Origin: Methylobacterium longum
GTDB lineage: Bacteria; Pseudomonadota; Alphaproteobacteria; Rhizobiales; Beijerinckiaceae
Assembly: GCF_022179385.1 (NCBI RefSeq)
Contig: NZ_BPQS01000005.1
Coordinates: 124,001 to 188,000, forward strand
Length of the DNA: 64,000 nt
Direction: 5' to 3'
Made by a program: the position numbers and the translations under genes. The notes below the pieces were generated by a model. The model worked only from the letters and a program-made list of their open reading frames with translations, was not told the DNA's origin and made no database searches. Shown one piece after another: positions 23,508 to 32,311 of this stretch; the stretch's first letter is position 1, and every line of letters starts with the position of its first letter.

Positions 23508-24605
23508 TCAGACCCCCAGCCGGGTGACGTGCCCCATCTTGCGCCCGGGCCGGGCCTCGCCCTTGCCGTAGAGGTGCAGATGGGCGCCGGGCTCGGCCAG
23601 CAGCGCGGGCCAGTCCTCCACCTGAGCGCCGATTAGGTTGCGCATCTCCACCGGCAGGCCTCCGGTCCGGGCCGGGTCGCCCAGTGGCCAGCCGCAGACG
23701 GCGCGCACGTGCTGGGCGAACTGCGAGGTCAGCGCCCCCTCGATGGTCCAGTGGCCGGAATTGTGGACCCGGGGCGCGATCTCGTTGACCACGAGGTGCT
23801 CCGCCCCGTCCGTGCGCACCAGGAACATCTCGACGGCGAGCACGCCGACATAGTCCAGCGCGTCGGCGATGCGCTTGGCGATATCGAGGGCGGCGCGGCC
23901 GGTCTCCGGGCTCAGGCCCGGCGCCGGCACCCGGGTCAACGCCAGGATGTGGTCGCGGTGTTCGTTCTCGCACAGGTCGAAGGCCGCGAAGCTGCCGTCG
24001 CGCGCGCGCGCGCCCACCACCGAGACCTCGCGCTCGAAGGGCACGAAGCCCTCCAGGATCAGCGGCGCGCCGCCGAACTCGGCGAACAGCGCGTTGCGGT
24101 CGCCCTCTTCCCGCGCGCGCAGGATGCGCTGGCCCTTGCCGTCGTAGCCGAAGCGGCGGGTCTTGAGCACCGCCGGCAGGCCGATCACCTCGATCGCGCG
24201 GTCGAGGTCGTCGGGCGTGTCCACCGCCCGGAACGGCGCCGTGGGGATGCCGAGGCCGTTGATGAAGTCCTTCTCCGACAGGCGGTCCTGCGTGGTGGAG
24301 AGCGCCCGCGCGTTCGGGTGCAGGGGGGCGTGGCGCGCCAGGATGTCGGCGGTGGCGTGCGGGATGTTCTCGAACTCGTAGGTGACGACGTCGACGCTGC
24401 GGGCGAAGGCCGCGAGCGCCTCGGCATCGTCGTAGGCCGCGCAGGTGGTGCGGGCGGCGACGTCGAAGGCGGGGCTGTCCCGATCGGGCGCGTAGACATG
24501 CACCTTGAGCCCGTAATTGGCCGCCGCCAGGGCGATCATGCGCCCGAGCTGCCCGCCGCCGACGATGCCGAGGGTGGAGCCGGGGCCGAGGATCCTGTCC
24601 GTCAC
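23508..24605 (-). CDS. purK: 5-(carboxyamino)imidazole ribonucleotide synthase PurK
   Basis: ATP-grasp enzyme of 365 aa that carboxylates AIR to N5-CAIR in purine synthesis. The opening LGIVGGGQLGRMIALAA, the KTRRFGYDGKGQ motif (about residue 145) and EIAPRVHNSGHWTIEGA (about 265) are diagnostic. The start is a GTG at 24605, 16 bases after purE, where the alignment to family N-termini begins. It forms a purEK operon. Confidence 0.95.
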   Translation of the reverse strand: MTDRILGPGSTLGIVGGGQLGRMIALAAANYGLKVHVYAPDRDSPAFDVAARTTCAAYDDAEALAAFARSVDVVTYEFENIPHATADILARHAPLHPNARALSTTQDRLSEKDFINGLGIPTAPFRAVDTPDDLDRAIEVIGLPAVLKTRRFGYDGKGQRILRAREEGDRNALFAEFGGAPLILEGFVPFEREVSVVGARARDGSFAAFDLCENEHRDHILALTRVPAPGLSPETGRAALDIAKRIADALDYVGVLAVEMFLVRTDGAEHLVVNEIAPRVHNSGHWTIEGALTSQFAQHVRAVCGWPLGDPARTGGLPVEMRNLIGAQVEDWPALLAEPGAHLHLYGKGEARPGRKMGHVTRLGV

Positions 24606-24621
24606 GCGAGAAACTCGTCCG

Positions 24622-25119
24622 TCACGATGATGCGTCCGACTCCGGCCGCTCGGCCACCGACGCGGTCTGGGCCGCGCGCCACGCATCGAGGCGTGCGGCG
24701 AGGTGCGGGTCGGAGAGCGCCAGCACCGACGCGGCGAGCAGCGCCGCGTTCACCGCCCCGGCCCGGCCGATCGCCAGCGTTCCCACCGGAATGCCGGCCG
24801 GCATCTGGACGATGGAGAGCAGGCTGTCCTGGCCCGACAGGGCCTTCGACTCCACCGGCACCCCGAAGACCGGCAGCCGGGTCATCGCGGCCGCCATGCC
24901 GGGCAGGTGCGCGGCGCCGCCCGCGCCCGCGATCACGACCTTGAGACCGGCCGCGACCGCGCCCTTGGCGAAGGCCACCAGACGGTCGGGCGTGCGGTGG
25001 GCCGACACGATCCGCGCGTCGTAGGGCACGCCGAGCGCGTCCAGCGTCTCGGCGGCGTGCCGCATGGTCGCCCAGTCGGACTGGCTGCCCATGATGATCG
25101 CGACCGGAGGCGACGCCAT
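24622..25119 (-). CDS. purE: N5-carboxyaminoimidazole ribonucleotide mutase PurE
   Basis: Class I PurE of 165 aa, converting N5-CAIR to CAIR. The signature GSQSDW (about residue 12) and SAHRTPDR (about 42), [11 protein letters not shown] and [14 protein letters not shown] are visible. The ATG at 25119 is preferred over one 17 codons upstream. It is followed by purK after 16 bases. Confidence 0.95.
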   Translation of the reverse strand: MASPPVAIIMGSQSDWATMRHAAETLDALGVPYDARIVSAHRTPDRLVAFAKGAVAAGLKVVIAGAGGAAHLPGMAAAMTRLPVFGVPVESKALSGQDSLLSIVQMPAGIPVGTLAIGRAGAVNAALLAASVLALSDPHLAARLDAWRAAQTASVAERPESDASS

Positions 25120-25197
25120 CGTTGATCCCGGCAAAAGAGGGCGCTTACAGGCGGTGCGGGCCGGGGGCAAGGCGGGTTCCGGCGGCGTCCACCGGCA

Positions 25198-25458
25198 TCA
25201 GGCGATGATGTCGGGGGTGAGCGCGTCCTCGATGTGGAAGATTCGGTCGCGCAGGGTCAGCTTGCGCTTCTTCAGCCGCTGGATCTGCAGCTGGTCGCCG
25301 GCGACGCTGTGCTCCAGCGCCTCGATGGCGCTGTCGAGGTCCCGATGTTCCTCGCGCAGACGGGTAAGCTCACCGTGGAGGTCCGCCTGCGCATTCTCGC
25401 CCGACTCGTCCGCCATCGTCACCCGCGGGACCAAGGATCGCTCATCGCCGGAGAGCAT
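25198..25458 (-). CDS. DUF465 (YdcH-like) coiled-coil protein
   Basis: Small charged protein with the DUF465 pattern (LREEHRDLDSAIEAL...LKKRKLTLRDRIFHIE), expected to form a helical hairpin. 86 aa from the ATG at 25458, which has GGGAGGG upstream; an ATG at 25416 (72 aa) is also possible. It is divergent from a second DUF465 gene at 25590. The function of the family is unknown. Confidence 0.8.
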   Translation of the reverse strand: MLSGDERSLVPRVTMADESGENAQADLHGELTRLREEHRDLDSAIEALEHSVAGDQLQIQRLKKRKLTLRDRIFHIEDALTPDIIA

Positions 25459-25589
25459 GCGTCACGCCCTCCCGCGGGACAAGCCGGCCCGACAAGCATT
25501 CACCAAGCTTGACCGGAGAAAAGGCTTCAACTGGTGTGGCATCCTGTGTCAGTCTCAGCGTGTCGAAACGATGACAGGAGATACGACTC

Positions 25590-25772
25590 ATGTCGCTGCA
25601 GACGCATCTGAGCCAACTCGCCCGGAAGCATGAAGCCCTCGAGCGCGAGATTCAGGACGCGATCCACAGGCCTTCGGCGAACGACCTCCACATCGCCGAA
25701 CTGAAGCGACGGAAGCTGCTCCTCAAGGACGAGATCAAGCGGCTGCAGGCCGGCAACAACACGCTGCACTGA
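25590..25772 (+). CDS. DUF465 (YdcH-like) coiled-coil protein
   Basis: A 60-aa protein with the DUF465 pattern (LARKHEALEREIQDAI...AELKRRKLLLKDEIKRL). AGGAGA lies at ideal distance before the ATG. It has its own rho-independent terminator at 25813-25845, so it is a compact monocistronic unit. Function unknown. Confidence 0.85.
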   Translation: MSLQTHLSQLARKHEALEREIQDAIHRPSANDLHIAELKRRKLLLKDEIKRLQAGNNTLH

Positions 25773-25812
25773 GCCCTGGCACGACCGCACGGTTGACATA
25801 GTCATGAACACG

Positions 25813-25845
25813 CCGCCGCATCGGAGACCCCGGTGCGGCGGTTTT
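25813..25845 (+). terminator. Rho-independent terminator of the 25590 gene
   Basis: Stem CCGCCGCATCGG / CCGGTGCGGCGG (12 bp with one G-T pair), loop AGACC, then TTTT. Confidence 0.85.
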
Positions 25846-26142
25846 GCGTTCGCCCCGGGTCGACGGGAACCGCCTTCGCGGCGCGCCACGTGCCGGGTCC
25901 CGGATCCGCTTCCCCCACGGCCTGCCCCCGGCGGGACGGTGGCGCCGCGCCCTGAACCGTCCGGACCCCGGCCGGGGGAACGAGCGCGGCACCCTCAGTC
26001 CACGCGATCACTCCACGCGATCGCCGCCGCCACGCGGACGCGTTTGAGCGCCCTCGGGCACAAGACCCGTCTCGCCTGCGCGGAGGAATGCGGTAATCTG
26101 GCGGTGCCGCCGGAGAGCGGTCCGCGAGGAAACGCCGAGCCG

Positions 26143-28068
26143 ATGACGACCGTCAGCCTTCCGGGCCGCTACCCCGAGACCTACGAGACGGCCCGCCGCG
26201 ACCCGGAGACCTTCTGGCTCGACGCGGCCCGGGCGATCGACTGGGCGCAGGCCCCGCGGCGCGCCTTCGCGCCGGAGGCCGGTCCCTATGGCCGCTGGTT
26301 CCCGGACGGCACGCTGAACGCCTGCCACAACGCGGTCGACCGCCATGCCGACGGGGCGCGGGCCGAGCAGGTCGCGATCCGCTACGATTCGCCCGTCACC
26401 GGCACGAAGCGCGCGATCACCTATCGGGAGTTGCGCGACGAGGTGGCGGTGCTGGCAGCCGTGCTGGCCAACCTCGGTGTCGGCCAGGGCGACCGCGTGA
26501 TCCTCTACATGCCCATGGTGCCCGAGGCCCTGTTCGGCATGCTGGCCTGCGCCCGGCTCGGCGCGGTCCATTCCGTGGTGTTCGGGGGCTTCGCGGCCAA
26601 CGAACTCGCCGTGCGGATCGAGGATGCGGCCCCGAAGGTGGTGCTCGCCGCCTCCTGCGGCATCGAACCGAACCGCGTGGTCGCCTACAAGCCGCTCCTC
26701 GACGCGGCCATCGCCGCCTCGCGCCACAAGCCCGATGCGTGCCTGATCCTGCAGCGCCCGCAAGGCGCCGCGACCCTCGCGCCGGAGCGGGATCGCGACT
26801 GGGCCGAGACCGTGGCGGCGACCCGGTCGGCGGGCCGGCGCGCGGCCTGCGTCCCGGTCGCCGCCACCGACCCGCTCTACGTCCTGTACACCTCGGGCAC
26901 GACGGGCAAGCCGAAGGGCGTGGTCCGGGACACGGGCGGCTACCTCGTCGCCCTCGCGTGGTCGATGCCGAACCTCTACGGCGTGCAGCCGGGTGAGACC
27001 TACTTCTGCGCCTCCGACATCGGCTGGGTGGTGGGCCATTCCTACATCGTCTACGCGCCCCTCCTGCACGGCTGCACCACGGTGCTCTACGAGGGCAAGC
27101 CGGTGGGCACGCCCGATGCCGGCGCCTTCTGGCGGGTCGCCGCCGAGTACGGGGTGGCGTGCCTGTTCACCGCGCCGACGGCGCTGCGCGCCATCAAGAA
27201 GGAGGATTCCGCGGGCGCCCGGATCGCCGATCACGACCTCTCGGCCTTCCGCAGCCTGTTCCTGGCCGGGGAGCGCGCCGATCCCGACTCCGTCGCCTGG
27301 GCCGAGCGGGTGCTGGACCGGCCGGTCATCGACCATTGGTGGCAGACCGAGACCGGCTGGCCGATCGCCGGCAACCCCCTGGGACTCGGCGCCCTGCCGG
27401 TCAAGCACGGGAGCACCTGCGTGCCGATGCCGGGCTACCGGGTCGAGGTGCTGGACGAGGGCGGCAAGCCGGTCCCGGCCGGAACGATGGGCACCATCGC
27501 GATCCGCCTGCCCCTGCCCCCCGGCTGCCTGCCGACCCTCTGGGGTTCGGACGACCGGATGCGGTCGAGCTACCTCGCCACCTTCCCGGGCTACTACGAC
27601 ACCTCGGATGCCGGGGTGATCGACGCGGACGGCTACATCACGGTCCTGGGGCGGACCGACGACATCATCAACGTCGCGGGCCACCGCCTGTCCACGGGCG
27701 GCATGGAGGCGGTGCTGGCGAGCCACCCGGACGTGGCCGAATGCGCGGTGATCGGCATCCGCGACGCGCTGAAGGGGGAGGTGCCCTGCGGCTTCGTGGT
27801 GCTCAAGGCCGGCGTGGCCCGGCCGGTCGAGGCGATCGAGCGGGAACTCGTCGCCAAGGTGCGCGACGAGATCGGGCCGGTGGCGGCGTTCAAGCTGGCG
27901 CTCACCGTGCCGCGGCTGCCCAAGACCCGCTCGGGCAAGATCCTGCGGGCGACGATGAAGCGCATCGCCGACGACGAGCCCTGGACGATGCCGGCGACGA
28001 TCGACGACGCCGCGGCCCTCGACGAGATCGGCGAGAGCCTCAAGGGTCGGGGCATCGGCGCCGGCTGA
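26143..28068 (+). CDS. prpE: Propionate-CoA ligase PrpE
   Basis: AMP-forming acyl-CoA synthetase of 641 aa that makes propionyl-CoA (and some acetyl-CoA). Motifs: YTSGTTGKPKGVV (about residue 249), DHWWQTETGWPI (about 396), GRTDDIINVAGHRLSTG (about 503), and the acylated Lys in PKTRSGKILR near the end. The WWQTETGWPI form favours PrpE over Acs. The ATG at 26143 aligns with family N-termini; the long in-frame extension upstream does not look coding. Propionyl-CoA made here would enter the methylmalonyl/ethylmalonyl-CoA route that also involves ccr in this window. Confidence 0.92.
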   Translation: MTTVSLPGRYPETYETARRDPETFWLDAARAIDWAQAPRRAFAPEAGPYGRWFPDGTLNACHNAVDRHADGARAEQVAIRYDSPVTGTKRAITYRELRDEVAVLAAVLANLGVGQGDRVILYMPMVPEALFGMLACARLGAVHSVVFGGFAANELAVRIEDAAPKVVLAASCGIEPNRVVAYKPLLDAAIAASRHKPDACLILQRPQGAATLAPERDRDWAETVAATRSAGRRAACVPVAATDPLYVLYTSGTTGKPKGVVRDTGGYLVALAWSMPNLYGVQPGETYFCASDIGWVVGHSYIVYAPLLHGCTTVLYEGKPVGTPDAGAFWRVAAEYGVACLFTAPTALRAIKKEDSAGARIADHDLSAFRSLFLAGERADPDSVAWAERVLDRPVIDHWWQTETGWPIAGNPLGLGALPVKHGSTCVPMPGYRVEVLDEGGKPVPAGTMGTIAIRLPLPPGCLPTLWGSDDRMRSSYLATFPGYYDTSDAGVIDADGYITVLGRTDDIINVAGHRLSTGGMEAVLASHPDVAECAVIGIRDALKGEVPCGFVVLKAGVARPVEAIERELVAKVRDEIGPVAAFKLALTVPRLPKTRSGKILRATMKRIADDEPWTMPATIDDAAALDEIGESLKGRGIGAG

Positions 28069-28583
28069 CGTCCGGTCCGCCGATGCGGGCTCCGGCGACG
28101 GGTCTCCGGGGCCCAGGACCACGGCGCCACGCCCCGTTCACAAGAGCCTTCGACGGGTCTTCCTGAAAGGAGAGGCCTCCCCGCGGGCTTAGGTCGAACG
28201 TCTCGGCTCCACGAACGGCGAGAGGCTGGATCGCGACCTGAAGACCGGAGTGGCCCACGCGCCACGTGGTGGGTCGGACGGCGGGTTGGATGGCGTGTCC
28301 GGCCCCCTGGTTCCGGCGGGCCGCTTCCGGTCCGGGTCTCCCTCGCCGCCGGGCCATGACGGGGGCGCCCCTCACATCGTGTTCGCCCCCTCGGACGCCG
28401 GGACGTCCTTCCTGTATCGCCCGTGGCCGCACCGGGTCGAGGGCGCGAAATGCCCGAGCCGGTCCGCCCGGGAGCCGGGTGCGGCCGCGCGATCATCGAT
28501 CATCCGACGACCGCCCTCTTGCGTCACAACATCCCAATACCATCTTCAGACCATCCAACCGGATGGCCTGGAGCATCTGACCG
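28069..28583. other. 515-base intergenic region before the CopG gene
   Basis: No coding frame here has a recognisable pattern. The 3' part is less GC-rich and probably contains the promoter of the CopG/esterase pair; a TTGCGT lies near 28518. No terminator with a T-run was seen after prpE. Confidence 0.4.
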
Positions 28584-29003
28584 ATGACCGACAACGTCCA
28601 CGATCTCCGGCCGAAGGTGCCGGACAGCGAAAAGATCACGGTCAATCTCGGCTTCGTCGATCTCGGGCGGGTCGACCTGATGGTTCGCGACGGCTTCTAC
28701 GCCAACCGGGCCGACTTCATCCGCACGGCGGTACGCAACCAGCTCGACCGTCAGGACGAGGCGGTTCGGCAGTCGGTGGCGCGGCGCCAGCTCCGCCTGG
28801 GCCTCTCGCACTATTCGCGGGCCGCGTTGGAGGCGGCCCGGGATGCGGGGACGCCGCTCACCATCCAGGTCCTCGGGCTCGCAACGATCGCTGCCGACGT
28901 CACGCCCGAGCTGGCCAGGGCCGCCATCGCCTCCGTGGAGGTGCTGGGCGCCTTCCAGGCCAGTCCCGCCGTGAAGGCGGCGCTCGCCGACCGGACCACC
29001 TGA
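28584..29003 (+). CDS. CopG/ribbon-helix-helix family regulator
   Basis: A 139-aa protein. The N-terminal part (KITVNLGFVDLGRVDLMV, then ANRADFIRTAVRNQLDR, about residues 18-57) fits a ribbon-helix-helix DNA-binding fold. The C-terminal 80 residues are not a domain I can name. It lies 49 bases before a PHB-depolymerase-like esterase on the same strand, so it probably regulates that gene and itself. Confidence 0.75.
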   Translation: MTDNVHDLRPKVPDSEKITVNLGFVDLGRVDLMVRDGFYANRADFIRTAVRNQLDRQDEAVRQSVARRQLRLGLSHYSRAALEAARDAGTPLTIQVLGLATIAADVTPELARAAIASVEVLGAFQASPAVKAALADRTT

Positions 29004-29052
29004 CCGCCCGCACGCCCCTCCGCCCGCCCAACGCCGCACAAGGATCGTCCCC

Positions 29053-30321
29053 ATGTTCCGCTTCCCCAAACTCGACCCGTCCAAACTCGACCTCTCCGCG
29101 TTCGGGGTGCCGAAATTCGACCCCCGCGCCTTCGAGGCCGCGGCCGCGCGGACGTCCAAGGCCCGCGGGGCAGGGGACCGGGCGGCCCGGATGCAGGACG
29201 CGATGGCGCGGTTCCGCCGCGTCCAGGAGGCCGCCGCCGCGCAGTGGGCTGAGGCACGCCGCACCATGATCGACCGGCCCGACGCCGCCGGCCATCACGG
29301 GCCGACCCTCGACATGGAGGCGCCGACGGCGGCCGGCGGTGCCTGGACGGCGCCGGACCGGGCCGGTGGCTCGGAGCCGGGTCCGGACCTGTCGGCGATG
29401 ATGCGCGCGCTGCGGGATCACCTGCCGAAGGCCCCTCCGGCAGGCCGCGGTCCCGCCGTCGACGTCCCGCCCGGCGCGCGGTTCGAGGAGCGCGTGTTCG
29501 CCGAGGCCGCCGGAAGCCGGCGCTACAAGGTCTACGTCCCGAGCGGCTACAGCGGTCAGGCCCTCCCGGTCGTCGTGATGCTGCACGGCTGCACCCAGAA
29601 TCCCGACGATTTCGCCGCCGGGACCCGGATGAACGCGCTCGCCGAGGAACAGACCTTCCTGGTCGCCTATCCGGAGCAGCCGCAATCGGCGAATCTCCAG
29701 CGCTGCTGGAACTGGTTCACGGCGGGCGATCAGGTCCGCGAGGGCGGCGAGCCGGCGCTGATCGCCGGCATCGCGCGGGCGGTCGTGGCGGAATTCTCGG
29801 CCGATCCCGGTCTGGTCTACGCGGCCGGACTCTCGGCCGGCGGCGCGGCGGCGGCGATCCTGGCCGCCACCTATCCGGACCTGTTCGCCGCCGTCGGCGT
29901 CCATTCCGGGCTCGCCTGCGGAGCGGCCCGCGACATGCCGGGCGCCTTCGCGGCCATGAAGGGGCAGGGCGCGGCGCCGGGGCGCAACCGGCGGACGGTA
30001 CCCACCATCGTGTTCCACGGTGACGGCGACCGGACCGTGCACCCCGTCAACGGCGATCAGGTGGCCGAGCAGGCTGCACCGGCCCCGGGCCTCGCCGAGG
30101 CCGTCACCCGCGGCACGAGCCCGGGCGGCACGGCCTACACCCGGACGGTCCGCAGCGACGCGTCAGGTCGACCACTGCTGGAGCAGTGGGTTCTGCACGG
30201 GACCGGCCACGCTTGGTCGGGCGGCAGCCCGGAGGGATCCTACACCGATCCCCGCGGCCCGGATGCCAGCCGCGAGATGATCCGGTTCTTCCTGGCACAG
30301 GCTCCGGCGCGCGGCGCCTGA
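29053..30321 (+). CDS. PHB depolymerase family esterase
   Basis: Alpha/beta hydrolase of 422 aa. An unusual N-terminal region (first 30 residues with repeated KLDPSKLDLS-like units, then a charged helix) precedes the esterase domain from about residue 145. The oxyanion loop reads MLHGCTQNPDDF, the nucleophile elbow GLSAGG (about residue 260), the acid region FHGDGDRTVHP and the His region HGTGHAWSGG. No signal peptide is evident, so it may act inside the cell on poly-3-hydroxybutyrate or a related ester. Paired with the CopG regulator upstream. Confidence 0.87.
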   Translation: MFRFPKLDPSKLDLSAFGVPKFDPRAFEAAAARTSKARGAGDRAARMQDAMARFRRVQEAAAAQWAEARRTMIDRPDAAGHHGPTLDMEAPTAAGGAWTAPDRAGGSEPGPDLSAMMRALRDHLPKAPPAGRGPAVDVPPGARFEERVFAEAAGSRRYKVYVPSGYSGQALPVVVMLHGCTQNPDDFAAGTRMNALAEEQTFLVAYPEQPQSANLQRCWNWFTAGDQVREGGEPALIAGIARAVVAEFSADPGLVYAAGLSAGGAAAAILAATYPDLFAAVGVHSGLACGAARDMPGAFAAMKGQGAAPGRNRRTVPTIVFHGDGDRTVHPVNGDQVAEQAAPAPGLAEAVTRGTSPGGTAYTRTVRSDASGRPLLEQWVLHGTGHAWSGGSPEGSYTDPRGPDASREMIRFFLAQAPARGA

Positions 30322-30368
30322 CCGCGGCGCGTCCGCCGGCGCGGCGGACGCGCCGCGCCGACACCCCG

Positions 30369-30836
30369 TCAGTCGGCGTCCGGCGCGTCGCCCTCGTCGT
30401 CCAGGCCGGCGGAGGCTGTCGGGTCCGGCGCCGTCAGGTCGGCACCCAGGGCCGGACTGGTCGTGACCGACGCGGGCATGCTCCGCGGAGCGGGCTCGGA
30501 CGGGATCAGCGTCGCGGTGGCCGCGACGAGGCCGGCGAGCGAGCGCAGGTTCTGGGACTGGCGCGGATCGCGGGAGATCAGCGCGGCGTCCCGCTGGAGG
30601 CGGAGGTTGCAGGCCGGCGAGGGTAGGCCGCCCTCCGGCGTGCAGGCGTCGTGGCGGGCACAGGCCGCGTCGAGGGCGTCGATGGGCGGCAGCGGGGCGT
30701 TGTTGCCCGGTCCGCAATAGTTGCCGTGGATGAGCACCTTGGGCCCGCCGAACGCGGCCGGCTGAGCGTAGGATGGTGCGGCGAGGGCGGCGCACCCCGC
30801 GGCCAGGAGGAACGGGGCGGCAAGTCTCTGGAACAT
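30369..30836 (-). CDS. Secreted phospholipase A2-like protein
   Basis: A 155-aa protein with a cleavable signal peptide (about residues 1-24, ending SYAQ). The mature part carries NYCGPGN (Tyr40-Cys41, calcium-loop-like) and DALDAACARHDAC (His62-Asp63), the arrangement of the calcium loop and His-Asp dyad of secreted phospholipase A2. Further Cys residues at about 65 and 76 could form disulfides. The C-terminal third is Pro/Ala/Ser-rich and probably disordered. The ATG is preceded by GGAG. Phospholipase activity is inferred from motif only. Confidence 0.6.
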   Translation of the reverse strand: MFQRLAAPFLLAAGCAALAAPSYAQPAAFGGPKVLIHGNYCGPGNNAPLPPIDALDAACARHDACTPEGGLPSPACNLRLQRDAALISRDPRQSQNLRSLAGLVAATATLIPSEPAPRSMPASVTTSPALGADLTAPDPTASAGLDDEGDAPDAD

Positions 30837-31025
30837 GATGGTGATCTCCGGCGAATTCGCCCCCTCAGGCGGTTCGCAGCGGCTACCGCAATGCGGCAAC
30901 AGCGCGAAAAACGGTGGGTCGCCGCCGCAAGTTCCCGCGCCCCGCCCGCAGGGCTGACCTGCCGCACCACGCTGGCGGTCGCGACGATCCTGCGCCAGAT
31001 TGGTCTCAGAGCGCCGGAGCCATCC

Positions 31026-32156
31026 ATGACATCGCCGAAGACCGCCCGCCTGTTCGAGCCGCTGACCCTCGATGGTCTCACCCTCGAGAACCGCATCCTG
31101 ATCGCGCCGATGTGCCAGTATTCGGCCCGGGACGGCGAGGCCACCGACTGGCACATGATGCATCTCGGCCAGCTCGCCATGTCGGGAGCCGGCCTGCTGA
31201 CCCTGGAGGCCACCGCGGTCTCCCCGGAGGCGCGGATCACCGCCTGGGATCTCGGCCTCTACAACGACGGCTGCGAGCGGGCGCTCGGCCGCGTGCTCGA
31301 TGCCGTGCGCGAGTACGCACCGGTGCCGATCTGCATCCAGATCGCCCATGCCGGCCGCAAGGCGTCGAGCGAGGCGCCCTGGGCGGGCGGGCACCAGATC
31401 CCGCCGGAGCAGGCCTACGGCTGGCGCACGGAGGCGCCCTCGGCGGTGGCGCACGGGGAGGGCGAGGTCCCGCCCCACGCCCTCGACGCCGCCGACCTGA
31501 AGCGCGTCCGCGACCAGTTCGTCGCCACCGCCAAGCGCGCCGTGCGCCTCGGGATCGAGGCCGTGGAGCTGCACGGCGCCCACGGCTACCTGCTCCACCA
31601 GTTCCTGTCGCCGATCGCCAACAAGCGGACCGATGCTTACGGGGGCAGCCTCGAGAACCGCATGCGCTTCCCGCTGGAGATCTACGACGCGGTGCGCGAC
31701 GTCGTGCCGGCGGGCAGCCCCGTGTGGCTGCGCGTCTCGGCCACCGACTGGGTCGAGGACGGCTGGGACCTCGACGAGACCGTCGCGCTGGCCCAGGCCC
31801 TCAAGCGCGCGGGCTCGCCCGCGCTCCACGTCTCCACGGGCGGCGTCTCGCCCAAGCAGGCGATCACCCTGGGGCCCGGCTATCAGGTGCCCTACGCCGA
31901 GCGGATCAAGGCCGAGACCGGGCTGACCACCATCGCGGTCGGGCTGATCACGGAGGCGCAGCAGGCGGAGACGATCCTGCAGGAGGGCAAGGCCGACGCG
32001 ATCTCCCTGGCCCGCGCGATGCTGTACGATCCGCGCTGGCCCTGGCACGCGGCGGCCGAACTCGGCGCCGCGGTCCGGGCACCCAAGCAGTACTGGCGCT
32101 CGCAGCCGCGCGAGTTCAAGGCGCTGTTCAAGGATACGGCGTTCGGCCAGCGGTGA
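31026..32156 (+). CDS. NADH:flavin oxidoreductase (old yellow enzyme, YqjM/XenA class)
   Basis: FMN-dependent ene-reductase of 376 aa. The thermophilic-like OYE signature IAPMCQYSA (redox-tuning Cys), QIAHAGRKAS, ELHGAHGYLLHQFLSP and DAYGGSLENR are all visible. It reduces activated C=C bonds of enones, maleimides or nitro-compounds with NAD(P)H in the cytoplasm. It is a single gene followed by an intergenic palindromic repeat. Confidence 0.93.
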   Translation: MTSPKTARLFEPLTLDGLTLENRILIAPMCQYSARDGEATDWHMMHLGQLAMSGAGLLTLEATAVSPEARITAWDLGLYNDGCERALGRVLDAVREYAPVPICIQIAHAGRKASSEAPWAGGHQIPPEQAYGWRTEAPSAVAHGEGEVPPHALDAADLKRVRDQFVATAKRAVRLGIEAVELHGAHGYLLHQFLSPIANKRTDAYGGSLENRMRFPLEIYDAVRDVVPAGSPVWLRVSATDWVEDGWDLDETVALAQALKRAGSPALHVSTGGVSPKQAITLGPGYQVPYAERIKAETGLTTIAVGLITEAQQAETILQEGKADAISLARAMLYDPRWPWHAAAELGAAVRAPKQYWRSQPREFKALFKDTAFGQR

Positions 32157-32211
32157 GGGCTGGTTCGGGCGCGTGCGGGGTCCCCGTCCGACGGCGGCGT
32201 TCCATGCGCGC

Positions 32212-32282
32212 CCTCATCCTGACGCGGCGCAGGGCGGCGGACGCCGCCTTGGAGGCGGCTTCGCGCGCATCTCAGGATGAGG
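32212..32282. repeat. Intergenic palindromic repeat bounded by CCTCATCCTGA / TCAGGATGAGG
   Basis: A 71-base element with complementary ends like those at 20781-20890, and an inner hairpin made by GGCGGACGCCGCC and the following GGAGGCGGC. It lies between convergent genes. Confidence 0.6.
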
Positions 32283-32311
32283 CCGGGATCCGGGGCCGGG
32301 CCGGCTGAAGC

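Noticed and set aside
28040..28432. Minus-strand frame of 130 codons after prpE
   Set aside because: Arg/Gly/Pro-rich without pattern and overlapping the prpE 3' end; treated as non-coding.
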